Positions 47,515 to 60,170 of a stretch of DNA of 64,000 nucleotides are shown piece by piece (within the stretch, counting starts at the first letter, position 1; each line of letters starts with the position of its first letter). Where the stretch lies: the NCBI RefSeq assembly GCF_033807715.1, contig NC_084592.1, forward strand, positions 22,506,501 to 22,570,500. The letters run 5' to 3'. The notes beneath the pieces were generated by a model. It made no database searches, was not told the DNA's origin, and saw nothing but the letters and a program-made list of their open reading frames with translations. Position numbers and translations under genes: made by a program. The stretch comes from Cololabis saira (lineage: Eukaryota > Chordata > Actinopteri > Beloniformes > Belonidae).

Positions 47515-50500
47515 CACATACATACATACACACACATTTAAATGACTTATGTTGTTTGTTTAAGTTTTTAAACATGGAGTAATGCTATCACCTAATAATT
47601 GTGAAAAATGATACTACAAGAGTCTTACCTGAAAACTCGGCCGTAGTTACCATGGACCTTGTAAACACCATAAAGTCTGTCAGCAACTCGCTGTAAAAAT
47701 AGCAATTAAAACAGCCAATAAGTATTTTGTTGTTTTTTTGACGCCAGGTTCCCTTGTTTTCAGTTCCTCATTTAATATACTTCATGTGAACTGAAGCATG
47801 TTTGTATTACTGTTAAAAGCCTTCGAGTGTTTCCCCATATTAATACTCGTGGGTGATGGTGAGCCTTTATGCCTTTGTTACGGAAAGCCAAAAGAATATA
47901 TGAATAAGCTGGTGAATAAAAAAAACTAGGCAAACTAAAGGATTCATTGTCCTTTTTTATTTTTCACAGTTGATAAGGGCGTGGAAGTCAATGGACTTTT
48001 TAAAAGTAGCCTTAGCCAATTTGGTTAACAAATAAAACATGAACAAAAACAAAGCCTGTGTCAAATTTATATGGCACGCATGAATAAGTGTGTGTTTGCA
48101 TATACCGAAACTTACCGCTCTCACCCTGAGTAGCTGAGAGATGACGGTGTTCAACTCATCACTGTAGTTTTTCAGTGCTATGAAACGCCTGAAGAACAAA
48201 ACATTTCTATGTTATTTTCTGAACCAGTTTTCTGACACTAGTTTTCATTTTCAGCATGTGTTAACTAAGATGAGTAATTTTCAAACATCCGGTTACAAAA
48301 TAGCCACAAAGTATTATCATATAATGACTTGTGTTAGTCTTCATGATTATTTTTGATTCACATTTATAGTTTTAAATTTGTGTGGGACATTTAAAAAAGA
48401 ACCGGTGTTTGAACCTACTGGTCAGGGTTTTTGACTCTGAATGTGGCATTCAAAGACTTAAGTCTGGAATCCACCTGGTAAAAACAGAACATAAATTTTA
48501 TTGTGGTATTCTGGAAAATCAGTGAAAATATACTTTTATACAATTAAGAGCTGATTAGATCAAGCGATGCTGAAACAGCTTTTGTTGTCAACAGAAGTCG
48601 CATTCAAGAAACTGAGGGTGAGGAATTTAAAAGACTTTTGTAAGACAGACAGTCATCTGTGAAAGTAATCATGCACAACTAACTGTACCTTGTCTTGGAA
48701 ACCTGTCTCCAAAACGGCTTCCCTCCAGCCTTTCTCCTGAGGACATTTATTGGACACAAGACAGACAAGGACATCAACCAGAATGTGGCAACATGAAGTC
48801 TTCAAGAAGACTATTATACTACAACTAAACACAGGGAGACTAAACTAACTCAGTCTTTTCTGACAGGATATGATGAAAAAGCTCATTTAAATTTGGCAAA
48901 ATTTAACTACGAGCGCAATAAATTCTATATCCACATTAACAGATAAAGAGTTACGGTAGTTAGTTTAGGTGCATGTAAGGGTTCTGCAGCAGAAACTACT
49001 GGGTTTCTAATGGCACTTTTCCACTAGTACCTACTCAGCCCGGCTCCGCTCGCCTCCACTCGGTTTGGCACTTTCCCACTAGGGATCTACCCGTGCTGAG
49101 TAGATACTTTTTCTGTTTCTACTCTGCCGAGGTTCTAAGCGGGCTGAATCGGGCTGTATCTGACGTCTGCATGCCACCGATTGGTCAGGGGGTTGGGAGT
49201 CAGACGTCTGAGTCAGGATGTGACATCAGCAAAAGAGCGACTCTGACGACGGCTTCTTGTTAATTTTATTCGACCAGCAATGGCATCGCAAATGTCTGTT
49301 TCGTGATCCAACTCTGAGGCGCAGATGTTCATAAACCTGGTGGCTGAGGAGAATATTAAAAAGGGATCTAGACGGGCAATAAGGAACAAAAAGATCTACC
49401 AGGAGCTCTATCATTTCATATCTGCTCGCGGCTACCAGACTTTTCAGCAGCGCTGAGACGAACTAAAAAAAATTAAAAAGAGTCGCCGCTTGAAGATTCT
49501 CTCACTCTCATTTTTTTCAACTTGATTTCGAACACAAGTCACAGACCCAGCAGCCCATATATCGTCTCCCCTATGTTCTACATCTTTGGAGTTGTTGTCT
49601 TCTTCGTTTAGACCACACAATGAAATACGTCACAGCAGCTTCACTCCTACTTCTGCTCCAGGTGCTGAATTGTTATGGGAAAAAAAACCAGTCCGAGTTG
49701 AATCGAGCCAAGCTGAGATGAGTAGAGCCGAGTAGGTACAAGTGGAAAAGTGCCATAAATGTCTAGGATTACTGGGTGGTTACTGCAGGGAGCTTAAGAA
49801 ATACAGTTCACAATCTATACTGACATGGCATAGTACTATACAGTACCTTTATATGGGAATCTTTGCTTTACATTTCTTTCTCTTTATCTGAATCCGAGAG
49901 CAGCATTTGGGATAATATTAGTTTCAAAATCTTAGTTACACTACAGTTAAATTGTGCATGTTTAATGTATTGTAACTGACTCCAAAGTGACATTAAAAGC
50001 TAGACGTTAAGTTACTAACCTCTGTGAGAAAGAGAAGGAAGATTTTGTCATTGGAAAGGACAGGATGTGAGGCAACACGCAACAGGAAGTTTTCTAGACC
50101 AACTCTCCGTCGTTCAACAAAATCTGGGTCGAGGTTGTCCGCTGAAAGCTTATGCCAAACAAACTCAGCCTAGAAAAAACAAGGCATCATCATCATTTAC
50201 TGAACGGTAGAAGCAAAAAGCAAACAGTTATATTCATCAACGTGCATGAAATGAATTTTGTTTATGACTAAGTTTCGTCACTTCTGCGTCTCTCACCCTT
50301 TTCTCTGGCAGTGGGGGGATGATGAAATAGGGGTAGGTGACCAGGAGGTAAGTTCTGAGCAGCTCAAACTCACTATAGCGTCTCCACAAAGTGTCAGGTG
50401 CAGCTGGCGTACCTCCTTCGGGCACAGATTCAACTGGCCTTCACACAGAAGAATAGGAATAAACATGATTTTTCCACATTTTTAAGAAACCCTAAGCCAT

Positions 50501-53500
50501 TTGCAATATTGATCTTGCTTCAAGCAACTTGTGCCACAAGAAAAGAGGAAAATGTAGACAGGATTCTTTCCTTAAAAGTATTACCGGGTGAGTATACATT
50601 CACAAAAAATAACGGGTATAAAATCAGTCAGTGTTTGCAGTCACAGCTTTTTACAATACATGTACAGATATATTGTTTGCAAACTGTTGTTGACTCTAAA
50701 GACTCAACTCAATCAGCCCATCAATTAGTATGGAGAAGCTGAGATGCAATGTTTTTTTATTTTCACAAGAACTGGTATTTGTTTTGTTTCATTTTAATTG
50801 TAGCAATGAGATGCAGTAAATTTCCTTTGATACTTTCCTTTGACTTGACGGGCTCATGGTAGGTTACAAGGGTAGGTTCAGTATAAGCAACGCTTCAACC
50901 TACACCCTGTCAGTTTGTCTTTGTTTTGCTGCTCTTTCGTTGTTTGATAACTGAATACATTAAACTGAACTGCAAGTCATAGTCATAGAGTCTTAATATA
51001 TACCAGAAATATATGGGCTGACAATATTATGAATGATCCACTATATTTTGGCACATACCAAATCTTTGCATATAGTTATATTAAGTTGTCAAAATAACAA
51101 TACTATGTTAATTCAATACACCAATTTAGAATGGAAATGCCGGCCTAATTTATTTTAACCAGGTTAACTTTTGTTTGTATGACATGTGACTGTTTTTCCT
51201 GACTGATATACTTTCTGTTTCATACATTATCAAATAATGTAAGTGTAAAAAGAAATGCAATAATTAGGACAGATCAAGACTGAGCAATAAAATGCATTAA
51301 ATACTAACAGCAACAGGAGAACAAAAGAATGATGCCAACATAAATTTAAAAACATGTCATTCTCTTTTGGTTTTTAAGAAAATGGTTTGTAAAGCTATAA
51401 GCTATAAGCTTATAAGTGTGATTGACTATCTGTTAATGTTTCTTTGCTTTTCTGTTGTTTCTTTGCCTTTTGTTGTTTCTTCACTTTTCTATTGTCTCCT
51501 TGGTTTTCTGGAGGTTGGTAGCCAAAAAAAATAAAGTTGGTAATATAGGATAGGCTTTTATAAGCAGTTTGCTTCTGCCTATGCCTTTTCAGTCATTGTT
51601 CAACGCATGATTATTGGTTTTGTGTGAAATGTCAATGCTGTGCACAATGTTTTTTTGGTGTTTTGTGTTATCATGATTGAATAAACTTCATTCAGAAAGA
51701 CTTTAAACTGACGGACCTGATATCCTTCAATGACTTTGGTTCGATCTTGAAGGACCTAGAGCGTGAAAGCATTGGACAGTGTCTCTGTACCTGATTGTAG
51801 TTATGTCTTCCTCAACATCTGCACTTTATATGATTGATGTGATTACCTACTGTTAACTGGCTGTGACCTCCTATGCATCTGCACTTTATAAGACGTGGTT
51901 TTATCATTTTATTGCTACGTTGTTCCTCTGTTATTGTTTTGTATTCTGTCTTTTAACCTTGTGATTTTATTTGTTTTGACGTGCGCTGCTGCCTTTTGGC
52001 CAGGTCACCCTTGTGAAAGAGATCCTTGATCTCAATGGGCTACTACCTGGTTCAATAAAGGTTAAATAAAAAAATAATAAAAAATTCAATCATTCATTCA
52101 TTCATTCATTAGCATCTATAGATCTAAGTGGTCCTACTACTCAAACACCCCCAGCTGATCTGCAAGCTTGCAGCAGTGCTGTATTAAAGGGAAAGTTCGT
52201 TTTTTTACAACCTGGACCTCATTTCTGGCATTTTTTAAGGTCGTATACTCACCCAGGCAAGTTTGGTGTCATTTGGAGTCCTTCGGAAGATATTTGGGGG
52301 TTTTTTGCGAGCCGCTTCTCCGTATAACGGTAGTGAACGGGGCACAGCGGGACACAGACGATGCAGCGTCTAAATAACACATGATTGCCGCGAAACTCGT
52401 TCATTTCTTTTATGAATCACTAGATCTGTTTCCAGGACCTGTTGTCTACATCCGGGGCTGTGTGTGTAACAAATAAATCAGTTTGTAAACAAGACCTCTG
52501 CATCGCAGACACAGCTCCGTGTACAGCTGGAGTTCGCTACTGTTAGTTTACTGTTAGTTATTTGAAACATGTCTGAATATTTGTCAAATTCTGAGGTTGT
52601 GGACGACGACTTTGAATATGATGGACGTCCTTACCGTTTTGAGCCAGAGTATACGGCTGAAGAGCTCACTGAACGGAGGACAGAGTGCGCGCACAGAGAT
52701 GACGTCATGCAGGTCAGAGGTCTTGTTTACAAACTGATTTATTTGTTACACACACAGCCCCGGATGAAGACAACAGGTCCTGGAAGCAGATCTAGTGATT
52801 CATAAAATAAATGAAGAGTTTTGCGGCAATCATGTGTTATTTAGACGCTGCATCGTCTGTGTCCCGCTGTGCCCCATTCACTACCGTTATATGGAGAAGC
52901 GACTCGCAAAAAAAACCCCTAATATCTTCCGAAGGACTCCAAATGACACCAAACTTTTCTGGGTGAGTATACGACCATAAAAAATGCCAGAAATAAGGTC
53001 CAGGTTGTAAAAAAACGAACTTTCCCTTTAAGATGCATGCATGTACTGCTACTGCAGTATCAGAAAACTGCATATGCAATAAAGTGATTGCATGTCAGCT
53101 GAGACTCCAGTTTACCACTTACCGCACTTCTATGAGGTAGACGGTGTAGGTTTCCTGCATGTTAACCGTGTTCTTCCCGGTCCTCTTCTCTGCTTCTGCC
53201 ACACTTATCTCCATTTTTCTCAACAGAGCTGTGCCTCTTTCCACCATCTACATACCAGAAGAAGAAGAAATGAAGAAATGAAGAAAAAATGATTAAGAGC
53301 ATTAGGATTCTGTGTAAACAAGACATGGAAAAACTTATTCATGCATTCATTTTCAGTAGGTTGGATTATTGCAATGGCATCTTTACAGGCCTTAACAAGA
53401 AATCTATCAGGCAGCTGCAGCTGATCCAGAACGCTGCCGCCAGAGTCCTTACAAACACCTGGAAACTGGACCACATTACACCGGTCATGAAATCACTACA

Positions 53501-54737
53501 CTGGCTTCCAGTGAGTCAAAGGATAGAGTTTAAAATCTTACTGCTGGTCTACAAAGACCTGAATGGTCTTGGACCAAAATACATGGTTGATCTGTTAGTT
53601 CCTATGAAGCTCCCAGACCCCTGAGGTTCATCTGGATCTGGTTTGTTGTCTGTCCCAAGAACCAGAACCAAGCAAGGTGAGGCAGCGTTCAGTTATTCTG
53701 CTCCTCACCGGTGGAACAAACTTCCTGTAGACCTGAGGTCTGCTCCAACTGTCAGCTCCTTTAAATCAGGGTTAAAAACATTACTGTTTACTCAAGCGTA
53801 CCCCTAAATTAAACGTATCTGCTGTATTCTACTGCCCTTACTTTTAACAACTTGTGCTCTTTATTATTTTACTTCTTTTCTTATCATCTTATTCAATCTT
53901 ATTTGTTATTTACTGTCTAATTATGTACTGTCTAATTATGTCTTGCCGCTTTTAATGTCAATGTAAAGCACTTTGAATTACCTTGTGTTGAATTGTGCTA
54001 TATAAATAAATTTGCCTTGCCTTGCCTTAGGGGAAATGAAAAACTATTGGTCTTGTGTAAATGTTAAAGGTGCAGAGCGTGATCAAAGGCGTGTCACGTC
54101 ACGAGAAACACATTTACAAAGTACAAACAAATGTGTTGCAGTACAACCCAGAATTACGTATTTTTTTGCTTTAAGATGCTCCATTAATCACGGCTGAAGA
54201 TAAAACGCAAAGATGTGGATGACACTTGGTGAAAGTAAACGCAGGAAAAGCAGCAACATTCTTTACAAAGTTTGGGAAACCGCGAGCGAAGGCTTATTTT
54301 GTAACTCTTGACTTTTAAGTGCAGAGGTGGTGGTTGAAAATATCACTAAAGCAAATTAACACTCCATAAAAATGCAACCACTTATATACTTTTTCTTAAT
54401 GGAGAAAAAAAATTGTGGAAAGTCTCCATTGCTAAAGGCTGATTTATGGTTCCGCGTTACTCCAACGCAGAGCCTACGGCGTAGGGTACGCGGCGACGCG
54501 CACACTACGCCGTCGATTTAACGCGGAACCATAATTCAGGCTTGACACTTATCTAGCTAACTCACGCCGCAGTCGGAATGCATTATCGACAGGAAACGAT
54601 GGATTTAAACGTCAAAAACGTATGTTATAAAGAACTTGAAGAACGACCGTGTTTATGAGGTTGTTCTCCGATTCCGCTGAAGTGATGTCGGTGTTGCCAA
54701 TCACGGCGACGTCTTCGCTGCTGCCACAGGCCGCCAT
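40987..54737 (-). CDS. snx4: Sorting nexin-4 (SNX-BAR endosomal sorting protein)
   Basis: Binds PI3P on early/recycling endosomes and, in SNX-BAR heterodimers, drives tubular sorting (transferrin receptor recycling, ATG9 retrieval, autophagy). Exons (minus strand): 54737-54648, 53247-53123, 50438-50297, 50169-50020, 48736-48689, 48474-48419, 48188-48116, 47690-47629, 45460-45395, 45309-45220, 42685-42586, 41795-41650, 41258-41144, 41034-40987. Phases agree throughout, giving 436 aa plus TGA; human SNX4 is 450 aa. The PX domain spans about 45-170, with RRYSEF at 91-96, PPLPEKR at 113-119 and ERRR at 138-141. The BAR domain follows (about 190-436), with VHGNYGRVF, SIDDILEEEEHYADQL and TSKLFGQESPEQR. 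The C-terminus is IQVWSNAKECFNKM. The start chosen (ACCAACATGG) has a good Kozak context; an in-frame ATG 36 bp upstream (54773) is weaker. The exon 1 donor (GTCGTT) is weak. No disabling mutation is seen. Confidence 0.95.
42475..42546. repeat. (AT)n(ACAT)n compound microsatellite
   Basis: AT repeat passing into CATA tetranucleotides, in intron 11 of snx4 close to exon 11 (ending at 42586). Confidence 0.85.
42950..43520 (+). mobile_element. Tc1/mariner transposase fossil
   Basis: On the plus strand it keeps pieces of the Tc1-like catalytic domain: GACCAAAGTGGAGATGTTTG (about 43030), a frame segment QSTLEANVKPSVLQLNLG (about 43205-43260), AACCTCAACCGGCTGAAGCA (about 43430) and GGACCAAAATTCCTTCACA (about 43472-43490). 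Frameshifts and stops are numerous. It lies in intron 10 of snx4. Confidence 0.65.
44345..44815 (+). mobile_element. Second Tc1/mariner transposase fossil
   Basis: On the plus strand: AACTGTCAAGCACAGTGGTG (about 44519), TACACCAAAGTATTCTCTC (about 44626) and CCCAAATACACAAGCACATC (about 44707) follow the order of a Tc1-like transposase gene. It is more decayed than the copy at 42950-43520. It is also in intron 10 of snx4 and may be an independent insertion or a partial duplicate. Confidence 0.55.
45461..47628. other. Intron 8 of snx4
   Basis: Contains the (TA)n run annotated separately and a GC-richer stretch (about 45990-46520) that looks like a decayed mobile element but could not be classified. 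No exon is seen. Confidence 0.5.
47439..47510. repeat. (TA)n microsatellite
   Basis: About 72 bp of TA followed by a short (CATA)n run, in intron 8 of snx4, 119 bp from exon 8 (47629-47690). Confidence 0.95.
49011..49755 (+). mobile_element. PIF/Harbinger-like DNA transposon, deleted copy
   Basis: Ends are inverted repeats of TGGCACTTTTCCACTAGTAC type, the right end reading GTACAAGTGGAAAAGTGCCA. Both sides are flanked by TAA (49008-49010 and 49756-49758), a TWA-type target duplication typical of PIF/Harbinger. Internally, on the plus strand (about 49325-49495), a frame reads NLVAEENIKKGSRRAIRNKK, then IYQELYHFISARGYQTFQQR, a stop, and DELKKIKKSRR. This is a Myb/SANT-like DNA-binding domain with an in-frame TGA. 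The nuclease gene is absent. It lies in intron 4 of snx4. Confidence 0.8.
51560..52078 (+). mobile_element. Non-LTR retrotransposon 3' end
   Basis: The last part (about 51975-52075) reads GCGCTGCTGCCTTTTGGCCA, then GGTCACCCTTGTGAAAGAGAT, CTCAATGGGCTACTACCTGG and TTCAATAAAGGTTAAATAAA, a 3' terminus seen widely in fish LINEs. The left boundary is a guess. A (CATT)n run follows at 52089-52110. It lies in intron 2 of snx4. The clade (Rex1/L1-like) is uncertain. Confidence 0.5.
52188..53027. mobile_element. Foldback DNA transposon with 313-bp arms, TTAA target sites
   Basis: The left arm 52188-52500 and right arm 52715-53027 are inverted copies of each other, each 313 bp with few differences. The termini read AGGGAAAGTTCG, and TTAA flanks both ends (52184-52187, 53028-53031). 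This suggests a Kolobok-like non-autonomous element. The 214-bp centre plus part of the right arm holds a small plus-strand ORF (52569-52805), described separately. The element lies in intron 2 of snx4, ending 95 bp from exon 2. Confidence 0.85.
52569..52805 (+). CDS. Small acidic ORF inside the foldback element, function unknown
   Basis: A 78-codon ORF with an ATG at 52569, in the centre of the foldback element and running into its right arm. The N-terminal half is acidic (VVDDDFEYDG) followed by RPYRFEPEYTAEELTERR. Such RPYxFEPE segments occur in fish proteins resembling the C-terminal domain of P2X7, often found with transposons; that link is from memory and weak. It is probably a truncated 5' coding piece of the parent transposon, not a host gene. 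Confidence 0.3.
   Translation: MSEYLSNSEVVDDDFEYDGRPYRFEPEYTAEELTERRTECAHRDDVMQVRGLVYKLIYLLHTQPRMKTTGPGSRSSDS
53290..54030 (+). mobile_element. L2-type LINE 3' fragment (plus strand)
   Basis: Truncated non-LTR retrotransposon. An open frame (53289-53624) encodes the C-terminal reverse-transcriptase region with SRLDYCNGIFTGL, LQLIQNAAARVLT, HITPVMKSLHWLPV and FKILLLVYKDLNGLGP, characteristic of L2/Maui-like elements. A frameshifted continuation with EVRQRSVIL-type sequence follows (to about 53800), then a 3' UTR ending AAAGCACTTTGAATTACCTT and the tail GCCTTGCCTTGCC. It fills most of snx4 intron 1 and begins about 40 bp from the exon 2 acceptor. Confidence 0.85.
54436..54542. mobile_element. 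107-bp CpG-rich MITE
   Basis: Starts AGGCTGATTTATGGTTCCGC and ends with the inverted GCGGAACCATAATTCAGGCT, with a CpG-rich centre (ACGGCGTAGGGTACGCGGCG). It is a near-perfect short inverted-repeat element in snx4 intron 1, 106 bp from exon 1. The superfamily is not determined. Confidence 0.7.
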
Positions 54738-54766
54738 GTTGGTCAGCTGAGCGAGGGCTGCAGCTC

Positions 54767-54777
54767 TGCGCATGCGC
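54767..54777. promoter_or_regulatory. NRF1-type palindrome at the snx4 promoter
   Basis: TGCGCATGCGC is a canonical nuclear respiratory factor 1 binding sequence, 30 bp upstream of the chosen snx4 ATG. It overlaps an alternative in-frame ATG at 54773. The surrounding 54650-54790 is CpG-rich and TATA-less, as expected for a housekeeping promoter. Confidence 0.55.
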
Positions 54778-54790
54778 CGCTCATCACCAG

Positions 54791-55985
54791 GCAAGGCAAG
54801 TTTATTGTGTAGCTGCAGCACAGTTCAACACAAGGTAATTCACAGTGCTTTACATCAACATTAAAAGCAGCAAGACACAGTTAAACAGTAAATAAGAAAT
54901 AAGATGAAATAAAATGATGAATGAATTTGAATGAATTTATTTCGAACATGTATATTAAAAATAAAAATAAACAGTAACATCTTCATATGCACATAGGTTC
55001 GAAAAAGGAGTAGGAAGAAGTATACACTTTTTCCTAGTTTCTACCCCTTTATAACTCTATGAATTTTCATTATTGTTATTATTATATCTACACAATATCC
55101 ATATAAATATAGTCAATATAAATACTACATAAACATGCCTATTACTACATAATTATCCATAAGTATATAGAAAATATAAATATTACATAAATATTATATC
55201 AATATATAGAAAATACAAATATCATATAAATGTATATAAATATATACTATATAAACTACATACATATCCCGATAAATATATATATGCTACATACATAATA
55301 AATATATAACATATATTACATAATTATAACTATCCCTCTCAACATATAATATATACTACATAAATATCCACATAAATATCTAAACATATCTTAAGGAAGT
55401 ATAATATACCATTTTTCCCTATTGCTTATCACACTCCTCGCTAACCCATTTCCTCTTCCATATACCTAATAAATAATTTTTTGTATCTCTTTTTAAACAG
55501 ATTTATGTTAGTACTTTGTTTCATTTCCTGCTCCAATGATAAGAACAGAAGTAAAATTAAAAAAAGCTCAAGTTGTTAACAAGCAAGGGCAGTAGAGTAC
55601 AGCAGGTAAGTATTTAATTTAGGAGTACACTTCAGTAAACAGTAATGTTTTTAGGCCTGATTTAAAGGATCTACAGTTGGAGCAGACCTCAGGTCTACAG
55701 GAAGTTTGTTCCACCGGTGAGGAGCAGAATAACTGAACGCTGCCTCACCTTGCTTGGTTCTTGTTCTTGGGACACACAACAAACCAGATCCAGATGAACC
55801 TCAGGGGTCTGGGAGCTTCATAGGAACTAACAGATCAAGCATGTATTTTGGTCCAAGACCATTCAGGTCTTTGTAGACCAGCAGTAAGATTTTAAACTAT
55901 CCTTTGACTCACTGGAAGCCAGTGTAGTGATTTCATGACCGGTGTAATGTGGTCCAGTTTCCTGGTGTTTGTAAGGACTCTGGCT
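54791..55985 (-). mobile_element. L2-type LINE 3' fragment (minus strand), interrupted
   Basis: Same element as 53290-54030, in opposite orientation. The tail (54791-54918) starts GCAAGGCAAGTTTATTGTGT. The RT C-terminal/UTR part is at 55536-55985, where the reverse complement includes ACTGGCTTCCAGTGAGTCAA and GACCTGAATGGTCTTGGACC. The copy is interrupted by about 0.6 kb of another repeat at 54919-55535. The 3' tail lies 54 bp from the snx4 start codon. Confidence 0.85.
54919..55535. mobile_element. Repeat inserted into the minus-strand L2 copy
   Basis: AT-rich insert beginning ATGAATTTGAATGAATTTAT, then TTCGAACATG, and containing GGTTCGAAAAAGGAGTAGGA near 54995. The left part resembles a common fish repeat containing TTCGAAAAAGGAGTAGG. 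The middle (55075-55400) is a run of ATATAAATA-like imperfect repeats. The flanking L2 halves join cleanly when it is removed, which defines its limits to within a few bases. Confidence 0.55.
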
Positions 55986-58412
<2,427 letters not shown>

Positions 58413-59569
58413 CACCGCTGGTCCAGCACCCAAATCCAGAGAAGTGGAAGTTGCTAGATGGATGGATGTCCTTATTAAATACAACCAAGGTTACTCACAC
58501 TTTCTTTGCACAATGACAGAGAAAGTTATTGCTCTTGATCTGGTTTACTTTTCGAACAGCAGATGGAAGCAAAAATCCAGCAAAGCAACCTGCGGTACAT
58601 GAGTGTCAGAATTACACCCAGCATTCACTGAATGAAATGAGTTTGAAGGACTGCATGACTGACTCACTAAGCCCTGCCACCTCATGGCAGGAGAGTTCTT
58701 GGTTTAAACCTCAGGTGGAGCCTTTCCATGGGCAGTTTGCATGTTTATACTTTAGTTTTCTGGGGGCCTATCATCATTCCTGCAGATTTAAAGGCATGAA
58801 TGTTGCATTAGCTGAAAATTCTTGAACTGACTGTTCAGAATAATCATATCGGTGGGGGAGTGCATGTTTTCAGTTCATTTGTTAACCCTATGTTTTAATG
58901 ATGACCTGTCCAGGGTCTACCTTGATGTCGTCCAGGATAGGTTCCAGTTTAGGCTAAACCATAAAGTTTATTACTTTAATTTATGCAACAGAAAAAAAAA
59001 CAATCCAAAACTATTGTCATATTTAATCCTTTATTATTCCACAGCTTTGGTACAATAAAAGATCATGAAGTCACACTAGCACCAAGCTATCAAACAGTTG
59101 GTACCTATTTTTGGGTTGCATGCCTCATCTTAACTAGTTTAAACATGCCCTTGGTCACTGTCGCCAAACAACGCAATGTTTGGCTCATTTGAAAAAAAAT
59201 CTGTCCTCCCAGTACTTTTTTTACTTTGTCTGTGTGGTTAGCTGCATACTTCAGTGAAGTTAGAAGGTGTCAATTTTGGAGCAGGGGCTCCTCTTTCGGA
59301 TGGGAGCACTTCAGTTCAGAATGATGTAAACCTTCCTCCACTGTAGACAGTAATGCCTGTGCTCTGGCAGCTTTCAGTTTATGGAAGAGCAATAAAGTAC
59401 AGCAAGAAAACACAAACGTAGGGAATTTTTTATTTTTTTTGTCATCAACTTCAATTAATTGCCAGTATACGGAACATCCACTTTTGGATTTTAGGTTTGC
59501 AATAAATGCTAATAAAAAAGTGGGATGGTAAAACTTTCATTACTTTTTAATGTTATCATTCTTTCTCGC

Positions 59570-60170
59570 AACATTCTGGTTTAGGTTCCTAAACTGAGGA
59601 AATAAGACCATGAAAAATGTCAGTCGATTTCACTTCAGTAGTACAGTATTTCCCATTCTTCCTCTCAACACATTCTTGGTGGACAGATTGGGACTGAAGG
59701 GAGACTTGTCTTGTACCTGTACTAACATCTTCCTGTTCCTGTTCATGTCTTTGCAGTTTATTCAGGATGTGGATTTGTAAATTTATGGATGTCCCATGAA
59801 AAGAACTGGTCTTTAAGGCAACACACGTTGCTTTAAAATTATAATGGAATTTCCTGCATTAATGCTGCCATCACACAAATGTAAATAATCCTTGACAAGG
59901 TACTATTAGAAGCTCATACCATTGAAGATCTTCCCTTTTTGAGTTGTTGCTGATAATAGTGTGGATGGTCCTTATCCTTTGGCAGCCATTTCTTCCATAA
60001 AACATCTGGAATACTGATTCCTCTGACCACAATACACATGTATTTATGTGTTGCCCATCCCAGAAGCCTCAGAGCCCAGAGAAGTCAGTGATGCCTCTGG
60101 ACAAAGTTAACGTAAGGGTTCTTCTTTGTACGGTTTATTTTTAAATGGCATTTGTGAAGACAGTTCTGTA
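59570..60170 (-). mobile_element. Tc1/mariner transposase fossil
   Basis: Read on the minus strand, it keeps GAATCAGTATTCCAGATGTT, then TTATGGAAGAAATGG (about 60020-59985), AAGGACCATCCACACTATTA (about 59978-59959), TGTGTGATGGCAGCATTAAT (about 59878) and AAGACCAGTTCTTTTCATGG (about 59810). This order is that of a second Tc1-like lineage, different from the copies in snx4 and arsh. It is full of frame disruptions. Confidence 0.6.

Noticed and set aside
53289..53624. Plus-strand ORF as an independent gene
   Set aside because: It encodes the C-terminal reverse-transcriptase part of a truncated L2-type LINE and recurs in the inverted copy.
58852..59192. Overlapping plus-strand ORFs near 59 kb
   Set aside because: Short, ordinary AT-rich frames with no recognisable domain, splice sites or composition bias.
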